A DNA stretch of 64,000 nt from Blastomussa wellsi (taxonomy: Eukaryota > Cnidaria > Anthozoa > Scleractinia > Plerogyridae): positions 12,285,856-12,349,855 of the forward strand of contig OX393572.1 of assembly GCA_947652115.1 (NCBI GenBank), written 5' to 3'. The stretch's first letter is position 1, and the number at the start of each line of letters is the position of its first letter. Below are positions 1-9,338 of this stretch, piece by piece. A program made the position numbers and the translations under genes. The notes below the pieces were generated by a model. The model saw only the letters and a program-made list of their open reading frames with translations. It ran no database searches and had not been told where the DNA came from.

Positions 1-2735
1 TTTTCTATTCTTGGTGGGAGTCGCATGGCTGCCTTGTTAAACAATGGAAGTAATGGTTTGTGAGCTGTGATGATCTTGAATTTTGGCGCTCCCAGAAGGT
101 AAATGCTGAATCTGTTCTTTGCCCAATGTATGGAGAGGGCATCTTTCTCTGTCTGACTGTATCTTTTCTCGGTGTCAGTCATGCTGCGGCTAATGAAGTG
201 GACTGGCTGGAGGCCATTGCCTGTGTCCTGGAATAATCCGGCTGATAGTCCTTCATGGTAGCTGGCTTCAACTCTCACAACAATAGCTTTTGCTGGGTTG
301 AAGTACGCCATTGTGCTTTCACTTGTTATGCTTGCTTTGAGCTTCTCAAATGCTTCATTCTCTTCTGCTTCCCATTTGAACTTCGTATCTTTGTGGGTCA
401 GCTGTCTCAAGGGTGCGGTTAGTGATGCGTATTTGGGGATGAACTTTGATAAATACCCAGTCATGCCAAGAAAGCTTCGTACAGCTTCTTTCGATTCTGG
501 TGGGCTGCTTTCCTTCACGGCTCTGACCTTCTCTGGGTTTGGTTTTAATCCGTTCTTCGTGAACTTGTGCCCATAGAACTCTATCTCTTCCACTCCGAAT
601 TGGCACTTCTCAGGGTTGAAAGTGACACCAAAATCTGTTGCTCTCTGCAGAACGGCTTCCAATGTTTTGTTGTGTTCTTCTATGTCTTTCCCTCCTATCA
701 GGATATCATCGCGCTGGTTGAGGCACCTTGGTATGTCTCCAAAAATTCGGTAGATAGCTTCATCAAAGAGATCTTGCGATGCTTTTGCTCCAAAAATTAG
801 ACGTTTTGGTCGCAGGTTCCCCCATGGTGTGCTGAAGGTGGCAACTTTTCTTGATTCTGGATCAAGAAGCAGTTGGTGGTAACCCTGCCTCATGTCAAAC
901 TTGGAGAAGATGGTACAGTCGTGGAACTTGTACATAAAGTCCTCAACAACCGTTCCTTGGGTTATCCTGTGTCTCTCCATGAATTGGTTGGGTATCCTGA
1001 GATCTACACTGGCCCTAATCATGTGTGGTTCCAGGTCTTCCTTATCTACGCTGCTGAACTTTGGCTTTGGTTGAACTACTAATGGAGAGCACCATGTTAC
1101 TGGTTCACCTTCAGGTACCTCTTCAAATATCTCCTCTTCTACACACTGTTCAAGCCATTTCTTTAAGGGCTCTTGCAAATAATATGCGACTGGTCTTGGT
1201 TTCTGGGCTACAGGAGCAGCTTCTGGTCTCATGCTGAATTTAGCATAGAACTCTTTTCCATTCTTGATGTCTCGTATCTTCCCAATGCCCTTGAATACAT
1301 CGCTGTATCGATCAGTGATTGCTTTGATTTCGGGATTGAGTGCTACAGCTTGCTTGACACTCTTGATGTCTGGCAACTCTTCCTGGATTCTCAGGTCATT
1401 AGTCTCGGCGAAAGAGCCATCTTCTCGGATCTGTAACATACCTAGCTCTTTGAGGGTGTCTTTGCTGATGAGCGGTGGGGAATTGATTCTACCCCTGACC
1501 ACAACAAATCTTGCGACTGCTCCGCAGGTCTGGTTCCTTACGGTCGCTGTGAATTCTCCTTTCACGGGAAGCTCACTTTGTAAGGTACTCAGCTTCACTC
1601 TGCTTGGATGTAGTGTTGGCTTTACGCTTGATCGATTTGACAGTGCTTTGAATTGGTGTTCGTCCATAACATTCACCTCTGCACCACTGTCCGGCTCAAC
1701 TCTAACATCAACATCTTCTATCTTCACTGACACAGTTCTGTTCTCGTTATCTGTTTTGACTTTCTTCACCTGCTTAAGATGACGTACGGCTTGGCAGAAA
1801 AATTCGTCATCAGAACTTGTTGAGTTATCAGCATCTTCTTCTGTGGTTCGCTTGACACGGTGTTTGTCCCTCGAAGTTTCTGGTGGTTTTCGTCTGTGTT
1901 TGTGCCCATGGCTTTTCTTACTGTTGGGAGGTCCTCTGAACTTGCATACTGAGCTGAAGTGGTTAAACTTCTGGCATTTCATACATTTCTTCCCATATGC
2001 TGGACAGTTCTTGCCTTCCTCATGTGTGCCTGTTTGTCCACAGTATCCACATGGTTGCTTTTTCTTGTCTTTTCCATCGTTCTTGGGCGGATGCCACTTT
2101 CCAGACTGTCTTTCGACCTTCTTTACATCTTGGGGAATTTTCATGTCGCTTATTTGAAGTGTTGTGTCTTCGATCTGTGCAGCTTCGGTGAGAAACTGTG
2201 TTAAATCCCATTTCTTGTTAATAGCCTTCTGGATTAGCGAACGATTCTGTGTTGTCTGGATGAGGTGTTCTAGGATTCGTTCATCGCAGTTTGCTTCGAA
2301 TTCGCAGTCGTTGGCTTTCTCTCTTAAACGTGCAGCGTACGCGTTCGTTGTTTCGCCATGTGCTGGTCTCATTTTGAGGAATACATATCTTGCGTGGTGT
2401 TTATTCTTCTTGGGTTTGAAGTAGTCGTTCAACTTTTTCCTCATCTTCTCATAGTCGTTACCGCCATCCGTTGGGTTCGGTAAGCTTTTCTCCAGACGAG
2501 CGATTTCCTTCCCGCCATAAATGATGAGTGCATCTTTCTTGTCGAGCGGTTCCGTAATCTTGAAATATCTGAATTCGCGCTCGATTTCTTCGAGCCAGTC
2601 GTCCCACGCTTTACCTGTGCCGATTGGGTCATCTCCCGGGTTGAATGGTTGAGATTTGAGATTTCTCGTCGCTGTGATAACTTGTACTGGTGCTGCTGGC
2701 GCGGTGCCGCCGGTTGCTTCTTCGGTGTCGGGCAT
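1..2735 (-). CDS. Ty3/gypsy retrotransposon gag-pol polyprotein, partial (runs off left edge)
   Basis: The reverse strand is open from the ATG at 2735 to position 1, about 911 codons with no stop, so the 3' end lies outside the window. The order of parts is a capsid-like gag (residues about 1-220), a zinc-knuckle region (about 235-262, including CMKCQKFNHFSSVC, a CX2CX4HX4C knuckle), an aspartic protease motif DSG (about 348), reverse transcriptase with FDMRQGYHQ (about 611) and a QRDD active-site box (about 674), and the start of RNase H (about 815 on). It would copy the element's RNA into DNA in cytoplasmic particles. gag and pol are in a single frame. The ATG lies about 130 bp after the primer-binding site, as expected. 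The YxDD box reads QRDD, and the first RNase H acidic position reads VEAS rather than the usual DAS; both could be family features. The uninterrupted frame suggests a young copy. Integrase and the second LTR are not visible. Confidence 0.93.
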   Translation of the reverse strand, partial: MPDTEEATGGTAPAAPVQVITATRNLKSQPFNPGDDPIGTGKAWDDWLEEIEREFRYFKITEPLDKKDALIIYGGKEIARLEKSLPNPTDGGNDYEKMRKKLNDYFKPKKNKHHARYVFLKMRPAHGETTNAYAARLREKANDCEFEANCDERILEHLIQTTQNRSLIQKAINKKWDLTQFLTEAAQIEDTTLQISDMKIPQDVKKVERQSGKWHPPKNDGKDKKKQPCGYCGQTGTHEEGKNCPAYGKKCMKCQKFNHFSSVCKFRGPPNSKKSHGHKHRRKPPETSRDKHRVKRTTEEDADNSTSSDDEFFCQAVRHLKQVKKVKTDNENRTVSVKIEDVDVRVEPDSGAEVNVMDEHQFKALSNRSSVKPTLHPSRVKLSTLQSELPVKGEFTATVRNQTCGAVARFVVVRGRINSPPLISKDTLKELGMLQIREDGSFAETNDLRIQEELPDIKSVKQAVALNPEIKAITDRYSDVFKGIGKIRDIKNGKEFYAKFSMRPEAAPVAQKPRPVAYYLQEPLKKWLEQCVEEEIFEEVPEGEPVTWCSPLVVQPKPKFSSVDKEDLEPHMIRASVDLRIPNQFMERHRITQGTVVEDFMYKFHDCTIFSKFDMRQGYHQLLLDPESRKVATFSTPWGNLRPKRLIFGAKASQDLFDEAIYRIFGDIPRCLNQRDDILIGGKDIEEHNKTLEAVLQRATDFGVTFNPEKCQFGVEEIEFYGHKFTKNGLKPNPEKVRAVKESSPPESKEAVRSFLGMTGYLSKFIPKYASLTAPLRQLTHKDTKFKWEAEENEAFEKLKASITSESTMAYFNPAKAIVVRVEASYHEGLSAGLFQDTGNGLQPVHFISRSMTDTEKRYSQTEKDALSIHWAKNRFSIYLLGAPKFKIITAHKPLLPLFNKAAMRLPPRIE

Positions 2736-2864
2736 GTTTTGTCGATCGACTGATTCACGCGTTGACGTGTTTGTCTTGTTAACCTCTCTCGCTGGGCTTC
2801 AAAACTCTCTGGTTTGGTTTCTCTTGCTTTCTTCTTTCTTCTTTGTGCTTAATCTAGCGTGGTA

Positions 2865-2876
2865 TCCTCGTCGCCA
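2865..2876 (-). promoter_or_regulatory. Primer-binding site of the gypsy element
   Basis: On the minus strand, TGGCGACGAGGA begins two bases after the LTR end. It begins with TGG, as a site pairing to a tRNA 3' CCA end must, and matches a tRNA ending in CTCGTCGCCA. The position between LTR and gag is the expected one. The tRNA identity is inferred. Confidence 0.7.
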
Positions 2877-2877
2877 G

Positions 2878-3031
2878 TGTAACAACCGCTAGTCTTCTCA
2901 GTATAAACAATGCTTTAATAGAACAAACTTCTCCGACTCGAGCTGACAACGTGGTAATGCAAAGTGTTGCTAATGCGCATGTGCGAACTGAACTATGTTG
3001 CAAATCTCGGAATACTGGACTGGATATTACA
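2878..3031 (-). repeat. 5' LTR of the gypsy element (154 bp)
   Basis: Read on the minus strand, the segment starts TGTAATA and ends TTGTTACA, giving the TGTAA...TTACA inverted ends of a short metavirid-type LTR. It directly precedes the primer-binding site and gag start. ATTAAA near 2915 could be the polyadenylation signal. Its outer end at 3031 abuts Penelope-like coding sequence, so the gypsy element inserted into that older element. The other LTR is outside the window, so the LTR could not be checked against its partner. Confidence 0.7.
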
Positions 3032-3871
3032 ACGAATATCATCATTAATAGACTACATCCTTCAGCCGATAGCCAAATCACAGAAATCTTACCTCAAAGA
3101 TACAAAAGACTTCATCAGTTTCATAGAGAGGACTAAAGTCCCACAGAATGCAATTACAGTCTTATTAGATGTTACCAGCCTGTACACCAACATCTCGAAC
3201 TGTATGCATGGCTACGAAGCATTCTATCAAAAGGACACTCCGATACCAACCCAAACACTCAGAGAAATGCTCAGACTTGTACTTCAAGAGAACTCCTTCC
3301 AATTTGATGGAAGAAAATATTTACAGACTCACGGCACCGCACTCGGCACTAAAATGGCAGTTGCTTTTGCCAATATCTTTATGTCCGAGTTGAAACCGAG
3401 AGCAAAACTGAACCACTCGAGTGGAAAAGGTACATCAATGATGTATTTTCTTTGTGGGTCACAGCAAAACAGGAGACAACAAAAGAGGAGACAACATTTA
3501 ACTATTAAATTTATGACGAGTGATATATCACAGAGTGAGATAAATTTCCTTGACACTACGGTCTTTAAAGGCGAAAGATTCTACAATGAATCTATACTAC
3601 ACGTTCGCGCATATTTTAAACCTACTGAAACTTTTCAGTATACACATTTCTCCTGCTACTACATTCCGAGTGTGGCTAAAGGCTTCATCAAAGGGAAAGC
3701 CTTCAGACATCTTAGAACGAATTCTTCAAGAACACTCTTTGAATAAAACATAAATAATTTCAAATCGCAATTACGCGAAAGAAGCTACCCAAACGACCTA
3801 GTCGAAAAGATCCTTACAGAAGTCAAATTCACAGAGAGAAAACACGCGCTCCAAGAAAAAGAGAAGGTGCA
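3032..3871 (+). pseudogene. Penelope-like element (PLE) reverse transcriptase, broken fragment
   Basis: The translation carries PLE reverse transcriptase signatures: DYILQPIAKS near the start, DVTSLYTNIS at about 3169, HGTALGTKMAVAFANIFM at about 3335, and YINDVFSLW, which replaces the usual YxDD box, at about 3430. It then reads FLDTTVFKGERF, FKPTETFQYTHF and KGFIKGKA. The copy is dead. The active-site segment lies in a different frame from the flanks (shift near 3415, restored by about 3505), and a TAA at 3745 precedes a still recognisable continuation to 3871. PLE proteins combine this reverse transcriptase with a C-terminal GIY-YIG nuclease. The 5' part should lie beyond the gypsy insertion, to the left of the window. 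Confidence 0.88.
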
Positions 3872-3872
3872 G

Positions 3873-4353
3873 AGAAATGGTAATGGTAATGGTAATGGAT
3901 TTATATAGCGCATTTTCCATATACTTGTCACCAATGCGCTTTGCATTTCTAGTCAGGGTGAGATCGGACATCAGCATGTTAAGGCGCCTATGGCAGCCGC
4001 TATCAGTCCATTCATGACCTCACCCAAGCCAACAAACCCATGAGTACATTATGCAAACAGACCAGACCACAGCACCGGGAACTCCGTGCCCTACTCTTTA
4101 CGATTAGTGTGTGAGTCCTTTAACGTCCCCTGCTGACCCGTAACATTGAAGATACAGGAGACGGGACCTATGGTTTTATCGTCCTTATCCGAGAAGACTA
4201 AAATATCTAACCAATGGCAGATGTAATTACAAAGGCAATACGTTCTCCTCAGTTATTTTAAGACACTGAGTGTTGGTCCGATCTGGGACTCGAACCCGAG
4301 ATCTCCCGCATGTGGTCCGGCGCCGCGCTCTACTAACTGAGCTAACCCATTAT
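3873..4353 (-). mobile_element. tRNA-derived SINE inserted in the PLE
   Basis: On the minus strand the element opens with a tRNA-like head: an A-box-like TTAGCTCAGTTAGTAG near 4335-4350 and a B box GGTTCGAGTCC near 4290-4300, which together form an internal RNA polymerase III promoter. The body runs leftward and ends in a short (CCATTA)n tail at 3873-3893. About 480 bp in total. PLE coding sequence lies on both sides, so this is a later insertion. No clear target-site duplication was found. Confidence 0.8.
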
Positions 4354-4389
4354 CTCTTACAAAAGAGGTAGATCATTGAAAGACGTACT
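4354..4389 (+). pseudogene. PLE remnant resuming after the SINE
   Basis: The forward frame reads SYKRGRSLKDVL, the block that in PLE proteins lies between the reverse transcriptase and the nuclease linker. It is cut off at 4390 by the next hairpin element. Some protein between the fragment ending at 3871 and this one is missing, so the host element lost sequence as well as gaining insertions. Confidence 0.65.
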
Positions 4390-4463
4390 CCAATCTTGTA
4401 CCCAGAGCCCGCTTTTCTTTTGGTGCTGACCAAAAGATAAGCGAGCTCTGGGGACGAGATTGG
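4390..4463. mobile_element. Short palindromic MITE (74 bp)
   Basis: The two arms are nearly perfect inverted copies: CCAATCTTGTACCCAGAGCC at the left and GGCTCTGGGGACGAGATTGG-like sequence at the right, meeting at a GCTGACC centre. A half copy of the right arm recurs at 5242-5263. The whole segment can fold as a hairpin. It contains no coding sequence. Confidence 0.6.
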
Positions 4464-4945
4464 ACATATTCGTAAGAGAAAAACTGAAAGATCATTCTCA
4501 CGAAACCCGCAGGAGCCGTGTCAGGACTGTCAAAACAAGTAACGGTATCTGTTAAAGTAGATTAAAATTTATATATTTTTAATATGATCCAGCAAAGGGC
4601 GGATTAGACAGTCTGAAATTTCCCAGCATAGCGCGACATTAGATCCCATTAGAAACGGCAAACGCCTAATCCCCGCCTAATCCCCGGGGTTGGAAGGGGG
4701 GGGGGGGGTTGCATTGACTGGTGCATGAGCTTTGTAAATTTGCGTGGAACGTTTCGGCAAGTAACTCGCGAACAGGGCACCGCACAGGCCTGAGACTTGG
4801 GGAAATTTTTTATTTATTTATCATCTAAACTCGCTGAAATTCTAAGCGTCTGTAGCTGAATTGTTTTGAAGTTAGTTTTGATAGCGCGACAGTGAAAACC
4901 ATCGATTGAATTCTCGTGAATATAAAGTGAAAGGCATGAATTAAA
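4464..4945. other. Unassigned sequence with a G homopolymer
   Basis: The first ~80 bp may still be PLE linker (a reading with KLKDHSHE), but this is not secure. The rest is AT-rich with no gene seen. A run of about 15 G lies at 4694-4708 next to a CCCCGGGG palindrome. Confidence 0.5.
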
Positions 4946-5062
4946 CATAGGCACGCAATGCGTGCAAAAGTTATTTTTTTCAGTTTTCATATGGACGTAT
5001 TGGGTATTTTTTTTTGGTCAGCAAAACTAGCCCGTCCAAAACGAACGCTCAATGACCAATTT
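4946..5062 (+). repeat. Inverted repeat, left copy (partner at 8640-8762)
   Basis: This block contains the perfect palindrome GCACGCAATGCGTGC followed by TATGGACGTATTGGGTATTT, a GGTCAGCAAAA block and AACGAACGCTCAAT. The same blocks occur in reverse orientation at 8640-8762. It is non-coding. Confidence 0.7.
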
Positions 5063-5384
5063 TGTGTTGGGCCTTTTGCTGACGGCGTATGCATTTTAAG
5101 TAAATGAGCGCAACGCAAAATACGTTTGACTAGGGAATTCATTCACGACGAAACTTTCCTGTCGACCATGAATAATATATCTGTAAAAACTACAGTAAAC
5201 AGTTTAATCAATCACTTTTCTTTTGATCAGCATCACGAAAATCGGGCTCTGGGGACGAGATTGACAATTTGACTGGTTTCTTGATGCAACCCCAAACCTG
5301 ATTGGATTGATGTACGCCACTAACTTGGGTGTGACGCCTAAAAGTCTAATTTTATTACTTTGCGGTTACACTTGCCGCCACAAA

Positions 5385-5554
5385 GGGCCTGATTACATGG
5401 ACCGGGCTGGCCCGGTTAGCCGGGCTTGTTTCAGTTTGCCGAGATCTTGGTACGTCTGTTAAACGCAACAAAAATCAACTTCGCGATTACATGACAACCG
5501 GGCCAGCCCGGTTAGCCGACAAAGAAACCGAGCCCGGCTCATGTAATCAGGCCC
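5385..5554. mobile_element. Palindromic MITE (170 bp)
   Basis: The termini GGGCCTGATTACATG and CATGTAATCAGGCCC are perfect inverted repeats, and the interior carries a second inverted pair built on CCGGGCTGGCCCGGTTAGCC. AAA flanks both sides and may be a 3-bp target duplication. No coding sequence. Confidence 0.75.
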
Positions 5555-5794
5555 AAAGTCTGCAGCAATATTTGAGGGTTTCCATAATCGATACCACAAA
5601 TCTTTGGAAAATATCAATGCTTTTTAACTCTCTTCTTTAACACTACACATTACTACACGGCATTACAATGTGATGAAGACATACCCACCTACCGCTTGTT
5701 GTGACTAAATGCCAATTCTAATTAACAAAGCTATTTCTACCTGAAAATGAAAAACTCAGAGACTCAAAGGACAGTGCAGAATGCAACACCAAAT

Positions 5795-5909
5795 AACAAT
5801 TATTCCTTGAGCCCGCGTTGGATATGAAGTGATAAAATAACCAACGAGCGCGTAGCGCGAGTTGGTTATAATCACTTCATATCCAACAAGGGCGAATGGA
5901 ATAATTGTT
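5795..5909. mobile_element. Palindromic MITE (115 bp)
   Basis: Outer arms AACAATTATTCC and GGAATAATTGTT enclose a longer inner pair containing GTTGGATATGAAGTGAT and its complement. The loop is GAGCGCGTAGCGCGAG. The element is almost fully self-complementary and non-coding. Confidence 0.75.
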
Positions 5910-6008
5910 TTAGTAAATTCTCAAACCGGGTTTTGCCGCCGATTTTTATTTCCACAATTTTACAAAGCGTAAAATAAAAACTTTGGCGCACTATTGTCCA
6001 TATGACGT

Positions 6009-6043
6009 AAAACTCCGACTATTGGCTGATAGTCGGAGTTTTT
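6009..6043. repeat. Short hairpin
   Basis: AAAACTCCGACTAT and ATAGTCGGAGTTTT are perfect inverted arms around a 6-base loop. A half copy of the arm (AATAGTCGGAGC) recurs near 6068-6080. No function is evident. Confidence 0.55.
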
Positions 6044-6094
6044 TAGCCAATCAAAAAGCTAGAAATGCAATAGTCGGAGCTGAGAATATACTAA

Positions 6095-6217
6095 AAGCTG
6101 ATAAACCACTTGGGATGTTGGAAGAACACTCTAAGAATTCGTAAATCACTCGCCTGCGGCTCGTGATTTACAAATTCTTCTCGTGTTCTGCCAACATCCC
6201 GCGTGGTTTATCAGCTT
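6095..6217. mobile_element. Palindromic MITE (123 bp)
   Basis: The arms begin AAGCTGATAAACCAC and end GTGGTTTATCAGCTT. Internal arms include GGGATGTTGG and its complement, and the centre is CGTAAATCACTCGCCTGCGG. Non-coding hairpin element. Confidence 0.75.
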
Positions 6218-6252
6218 ATAAACCATAGAAACTTGTGGTCTATTGCTTAAAT

Positions 6253-6363
6253 GGGTGCACGCGGGAGGTTGCTAAGCACGAAAGAAGCGTAAGAGTCGCA
6301 CGAGGCGATAGCCGAGTGCGACTCTAGCTTCTTGAGTGCTTAGCAAACCTCCCAAGTGCATCC
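6253..6363. mobile_element. Palindromic MITE at the downstream edge of the Crypton element
   Basis: The arms run GGGTGCACGCGGGAGGTTGC inward and GCAAACCTCCCAAGTGCATCC outward, with the loop CACGAGGCGATAGCCGAGTG. Nearly the same loop occurs in an unrelated hairpin at 30787-30921. The right arm overlaps the direct repeat at 6341-6402. Confidence 0.7.
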
Positions 6364-6402
6364 GTAACTCAATAGTACATGCTATGGCGTTTACCATTTG
6401 TT
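6341..6402 (+). repeat. Direct repeat flanking the Crypton gene, copy 1
   Basis: The segment from TAGCAAACCTCCC through ACCATTTGTT recurs at 8482-8542 in the same orientation with only a few differences; the last ~38 bases appear identical. The two copies bracket the recombinase gene and could be recombination or attachment sites, or a pre-existing repeat. Confidence 0.7.
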
Positions 6403-6712
6403 TTATAACATAACACTGAGACATTGGGACAACAGAGCTGCTTTTATTGAGGTACATCGCAAAAAATGTTGGTGTAGTCTTACATGACAGGAGAAAATAA
6501 GCGCGCGAAAATTCATTCATGACAAGCGACTGCACACCAGCAACTCGATAAAGTTTAATCACGTTTCCTGAAATATCGATCAAAATCCTCTTTCTAAGGT
6601 CTGTATCCAACAACCGGTGAAATAGTTCAATAGAATTATGAACAAACTCAGGGAAGAAAGTAGACAACCGTCCAAAGTTATTAAAACACGAAGGACTGAA
6701 TTTCACATCGAT

Positions 6713-8321
6713 TCAGAGAATGAACCGTTGAAAACAATTTTCACATTTTGAATTAATGGTGCATTCGCTGAAGAGCGATTTCGTTGCCACTTGTTTGGCC
6801 TGGAACGACGTGGATTGCCGAGAAGTTTCTGATGGCTGGCTGTGATTGTTGGCAGAAGGAGAACTGAAGGCTCTCGACAAGACTTGGCTACAGTTATGGA
6901 GCTGTGAGGTCGAAGGCTGCGAATTGTAGCTTACCAGAGACTGCTCACTGCGGTGTCCAGAAATGGCCATTATGTGGCGGTTTGAAATCCCGGCGTTGGA
7001 CCAGAGAGTGATGGCAGTGGCTCTTACACAATGGTTTGTGTAGACCGTCAAAGGCTTTGGATAAACGTGCTTCTTCGCTGATGGTCTTCATCATTTTAGC
7101 GAGGCTGTTTATTCCAAGCGGTCGTGCTTCGTACCAAACGGCATCTAGAGCCATGCTATTTTTCTTGGGATATTGAAAAAACGCAGTACACTTTGGATTG
7201 ACCTTCTGGAGATACAATTTGAGGGCCTTGTAGCCGTCACCTTGGTCTTCGGTCTCATACATTCTGGCTTCTTTTTCCGTGCTTTCAACGTCCTTAAGCC
7301 CTCCGGGATGATTCTTTGATAATTCATCGTGAGTCATGGTTGCGTAATTTCTTCCAGCCGCATCGGTTTCGAACTTGAAGCTGTTCGTTGTCAAGCTTCT
7401 TTGCCCTTCAAGGCCCCTTCTGCAGAAAAACAGGACGACATGAAACCAAACGTTTCTCAGCAAGGAAAGCGGTGACGACAAGGACAACACTTCACTTGAT
7501 TTCAGCTTCTGGAGGTCTTCTTCCTCGATAGCAGGTTTGTGTGAGACATTTTCTTTGCCGCTTCGTTTTAGATTTTTTATTTGCGCATCTAGCATGAGGT
7601 TTGATCTTGCAAATCTTGGGTCAGTTGAAATTTGTAGGCCTCTGCTAAATGGCGGGGCATTGAGGAATCTTTCTATCGAATGGCGAAATCCCAGCAAGGT
7701 AGATTTACTGTAATCTTCGCCCTTTTTCGTTCTCGCTTCTGCATGCCATAAAATCTGCGAAGGTTTTGATCCAGCTGACCTATTTTCATCTCTTCAAGCG
7801 GGGTTTGAATTTGTTTTTCTGCACACCATGCTAAATATAAAACAAAAGGAAACGGACTATCAAAATTTGGTTTGTAATTGAACTTAATATTTTTTCATCT
7901 GTTATCAAAGTAAGCGATTTTTAAAATCGTGACGTAAAAACAACAAATTGACAATGTAATTTCGTCGACATTGTCAGCGCATGAGCATTTTATTGGGTTT
8001 ATACATATCTTAACAGAAACAATTTCTTTAATAAGTCGTTTTGTTTTGATCGTAAAGCCTATTAATGAGTTCCAACTAAGCTTTAATAACCTGCTGTTTA
8101 CCTTTAAATGTGAACACAGACCAGTTTGTGACTTCTTTCGTCTTTTTTGAGTGTCGTTCACTTATAAGGTCGTCAAGATCGCTTTCGCTTAAACTTGCGA
8201 ATCTCTTTGCAGGTGGTTCGGCAAAAATACTCCCAAATAGGTCGAAGGATGGATATTCTGTTTCTTCTTCAGACAACTGAGAGGACAGTTTAGCATTTTT
8301 GGCAGAAGGGATGTCAGACAT
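6713..8321 (-). pseudogene. Crypton-type tyrosine recombinase (DUF3504/KIAA1958-like), broken
   Basis: Exon 1 runs 8321-8102 from the ATG, encodes an acidic N-terminus and ends at a GTAAAC donor. An intron (8101-7831) ends in a TTTAG acceptor, and the frame rejoins cleanly as ...FTFK-AWCAEKQ. Exon 2 encodes the recombinase: SLTTNSFKFETD, ATMTHDELSKNHPGG, KLYLQKVNPKC and FFQYPKKN, then the catalytic block with CVRATAITLWSNAG, ISNRHIMAISGHRSEQSL and the presumed nucleophile in VSYN. The C-terminus ends with the family-like FSECTI tail and a stop at 6713. Two lesions break it: about 5 extra bases near 7745 and a frame change near 7050, just before the catalytic Arg. Such recombinases cut and rejoin DNA through the tyrosine, without a DDE transposase. 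The start was chosen because it precedes the acidic leader typical of the family. Confidence 0.85.
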
Positions 8322-8481
8322 TATTTTGGAAACAATCTCTGTCAAAATATTTGTTTTATAAACATTTGCACACACGTCAGCAGCATACACCCATGGGCAA
8401 ATAGTAGATGCTGAATTGACCAATCAGAGCGCGCGCTTTTCTTTAGTTATGTTATAATCACGTTTACTTGGGAGGTTTGCT

Positions 8482-8542
8482 TAGCAACCTCCCGTGTGCA
8501 CCCATAACTCAATAGTACATGCTATGGCGTTTACCATTTGTT
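8482..8542 (+). repeat. Direct repeat flanking the Crypton gene, copy 2
   Basis: Partner of 6341-6402. It is preceded by a small inverted repeat (GGGAGGTTTGC / GCAACCTCCC, 8469-8493) like the hairpin next to copy 1. Confidence 0.7.
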
Positions 8543-8639
8543 AATTCTTGATAGCTGTAACACGATACTTTTGTTTATTTGTAATATGATACTTTTGTTT
8601 TTCTTCGAAATGTTGAAACATGATACTTTGTTTTCAGCC

Positions 8640-8762
8640 CAAAGGAGCGCACCCTATTGTTAATTGAGCGTTCGTTTTGGATGGGCTAATTTTGCTGACC
8701 AAAAGAAAAATACCCAATACGTCCATATTAGATACTGAAAAACATAACTCTCGCACGCATTG
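8640..8762 (-). repeat. Inverted repeat, right copy (partner at 4946-5062)
   Basis: It carries AAACGAACGCTCAAT, TTTTGCTGACC, AATACCCAATACGTCCATA and GCACGCATTGCGTGC, in reverse orientation relative to the left copy. GCACGCATTGCGTGCCTAT also occurs near 60138 at the right end of the Helentron region, so the motif belongs to a dispersed family. Confidence 0.7.
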
Positions 8763-8794
8763 CGTGCCTATGTTATTAGTTTGGAAGGAGAAAA

Positions 8795-9338
8795 GAGGGT
8801 CTCAATGGGGTAGTGGCTTTTACGGTTAACGGTTAACGTTTTGGCTTTTTTACGGCTAACGGTTAATTTTGTTCCATTACGGTTAACAGGAGGAGTTAAA
8901 AAAAATTGCTATTGTTTTAAGAAGTTAGATATTAATTTCCATTGTTGTAAAGCATACAGAAAGTCTTTGGACAATTTTGAGAAAAAAGGATTTTTTTTGT
9001 GTGTGTGTACACTGTACACTCCAGTGAACTATAGAACTCTTATGATTTTACTGAGGTGGAAAAATATTAAGAATACCAAAATAAGATAGAGTTTAAAACA
9101 AGGAAATTATGCAGACACTTACGACACTTACGGTTTTGATCTGCTTTTCTCGCTACCAGAACACATAAACGCACAACACATCAGACTCAAAAAAAGTTCT
9201 CGAGGCCTTTGCTTTTGTATTTAGATTTTTTACGGTTAACATTTTTTACGGCTAACGGTTAAAATTCTTTCATTTTTACGCCTAATGGCTAAATGTTTGG
9301 CCATTTTACGGCTAACGGTTAACCCCATTGAGACCCTC
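8795..9338. mobile_element. MITE with 6-bp target duplication and GGTTAA-type subterminal repeats
   Basis: The termini GAGGGTCTCAATGGGG and CCCCATTGAGACCCTC are perfect inverted repeats. AGAAAA flanks both ends (8789-8794 and 9339-9344), a clean 6-bp duplication. Inside both ends are clustered copies of TTTACGG(C/T)TAACGGTTAA, in the same orientation at both ends. The interior has no convincing coding sequence. Confidence 0.85.

Noticed and set aside
1264..1782. A 172-codon plus-strand open frame opposite gag-pol
   Set aside because: It is the antisense shadow of the gypsy gene, whose minus-strand frame has clear protease and reverse transcriptase motifs.
4265..4353. A free-standing tRNA gene on the minus strand
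   Set aside because: A and B boxes are present, but the sequence continues as a ~480-bp unit with a (CCATTA)n tail and does not form a complete cloverleaf by eye; it is the head of a SINE.
5385..6363. A CRISPR-like array, because of several closely spaced palindromes
   Set aside because: The palindromes are different from one another and irregularly spaced, and the DNA is eukaryotic; they are separate MITEs.
6272..6706. A 144-codon minus-strand open frame downstream of the Crypton gene
   Set aside because: It reads through the palindromic hairpin and direct repeat at 6253-6402 and has no recognisable domain; best explained as non-coding 3' sequence of the element.
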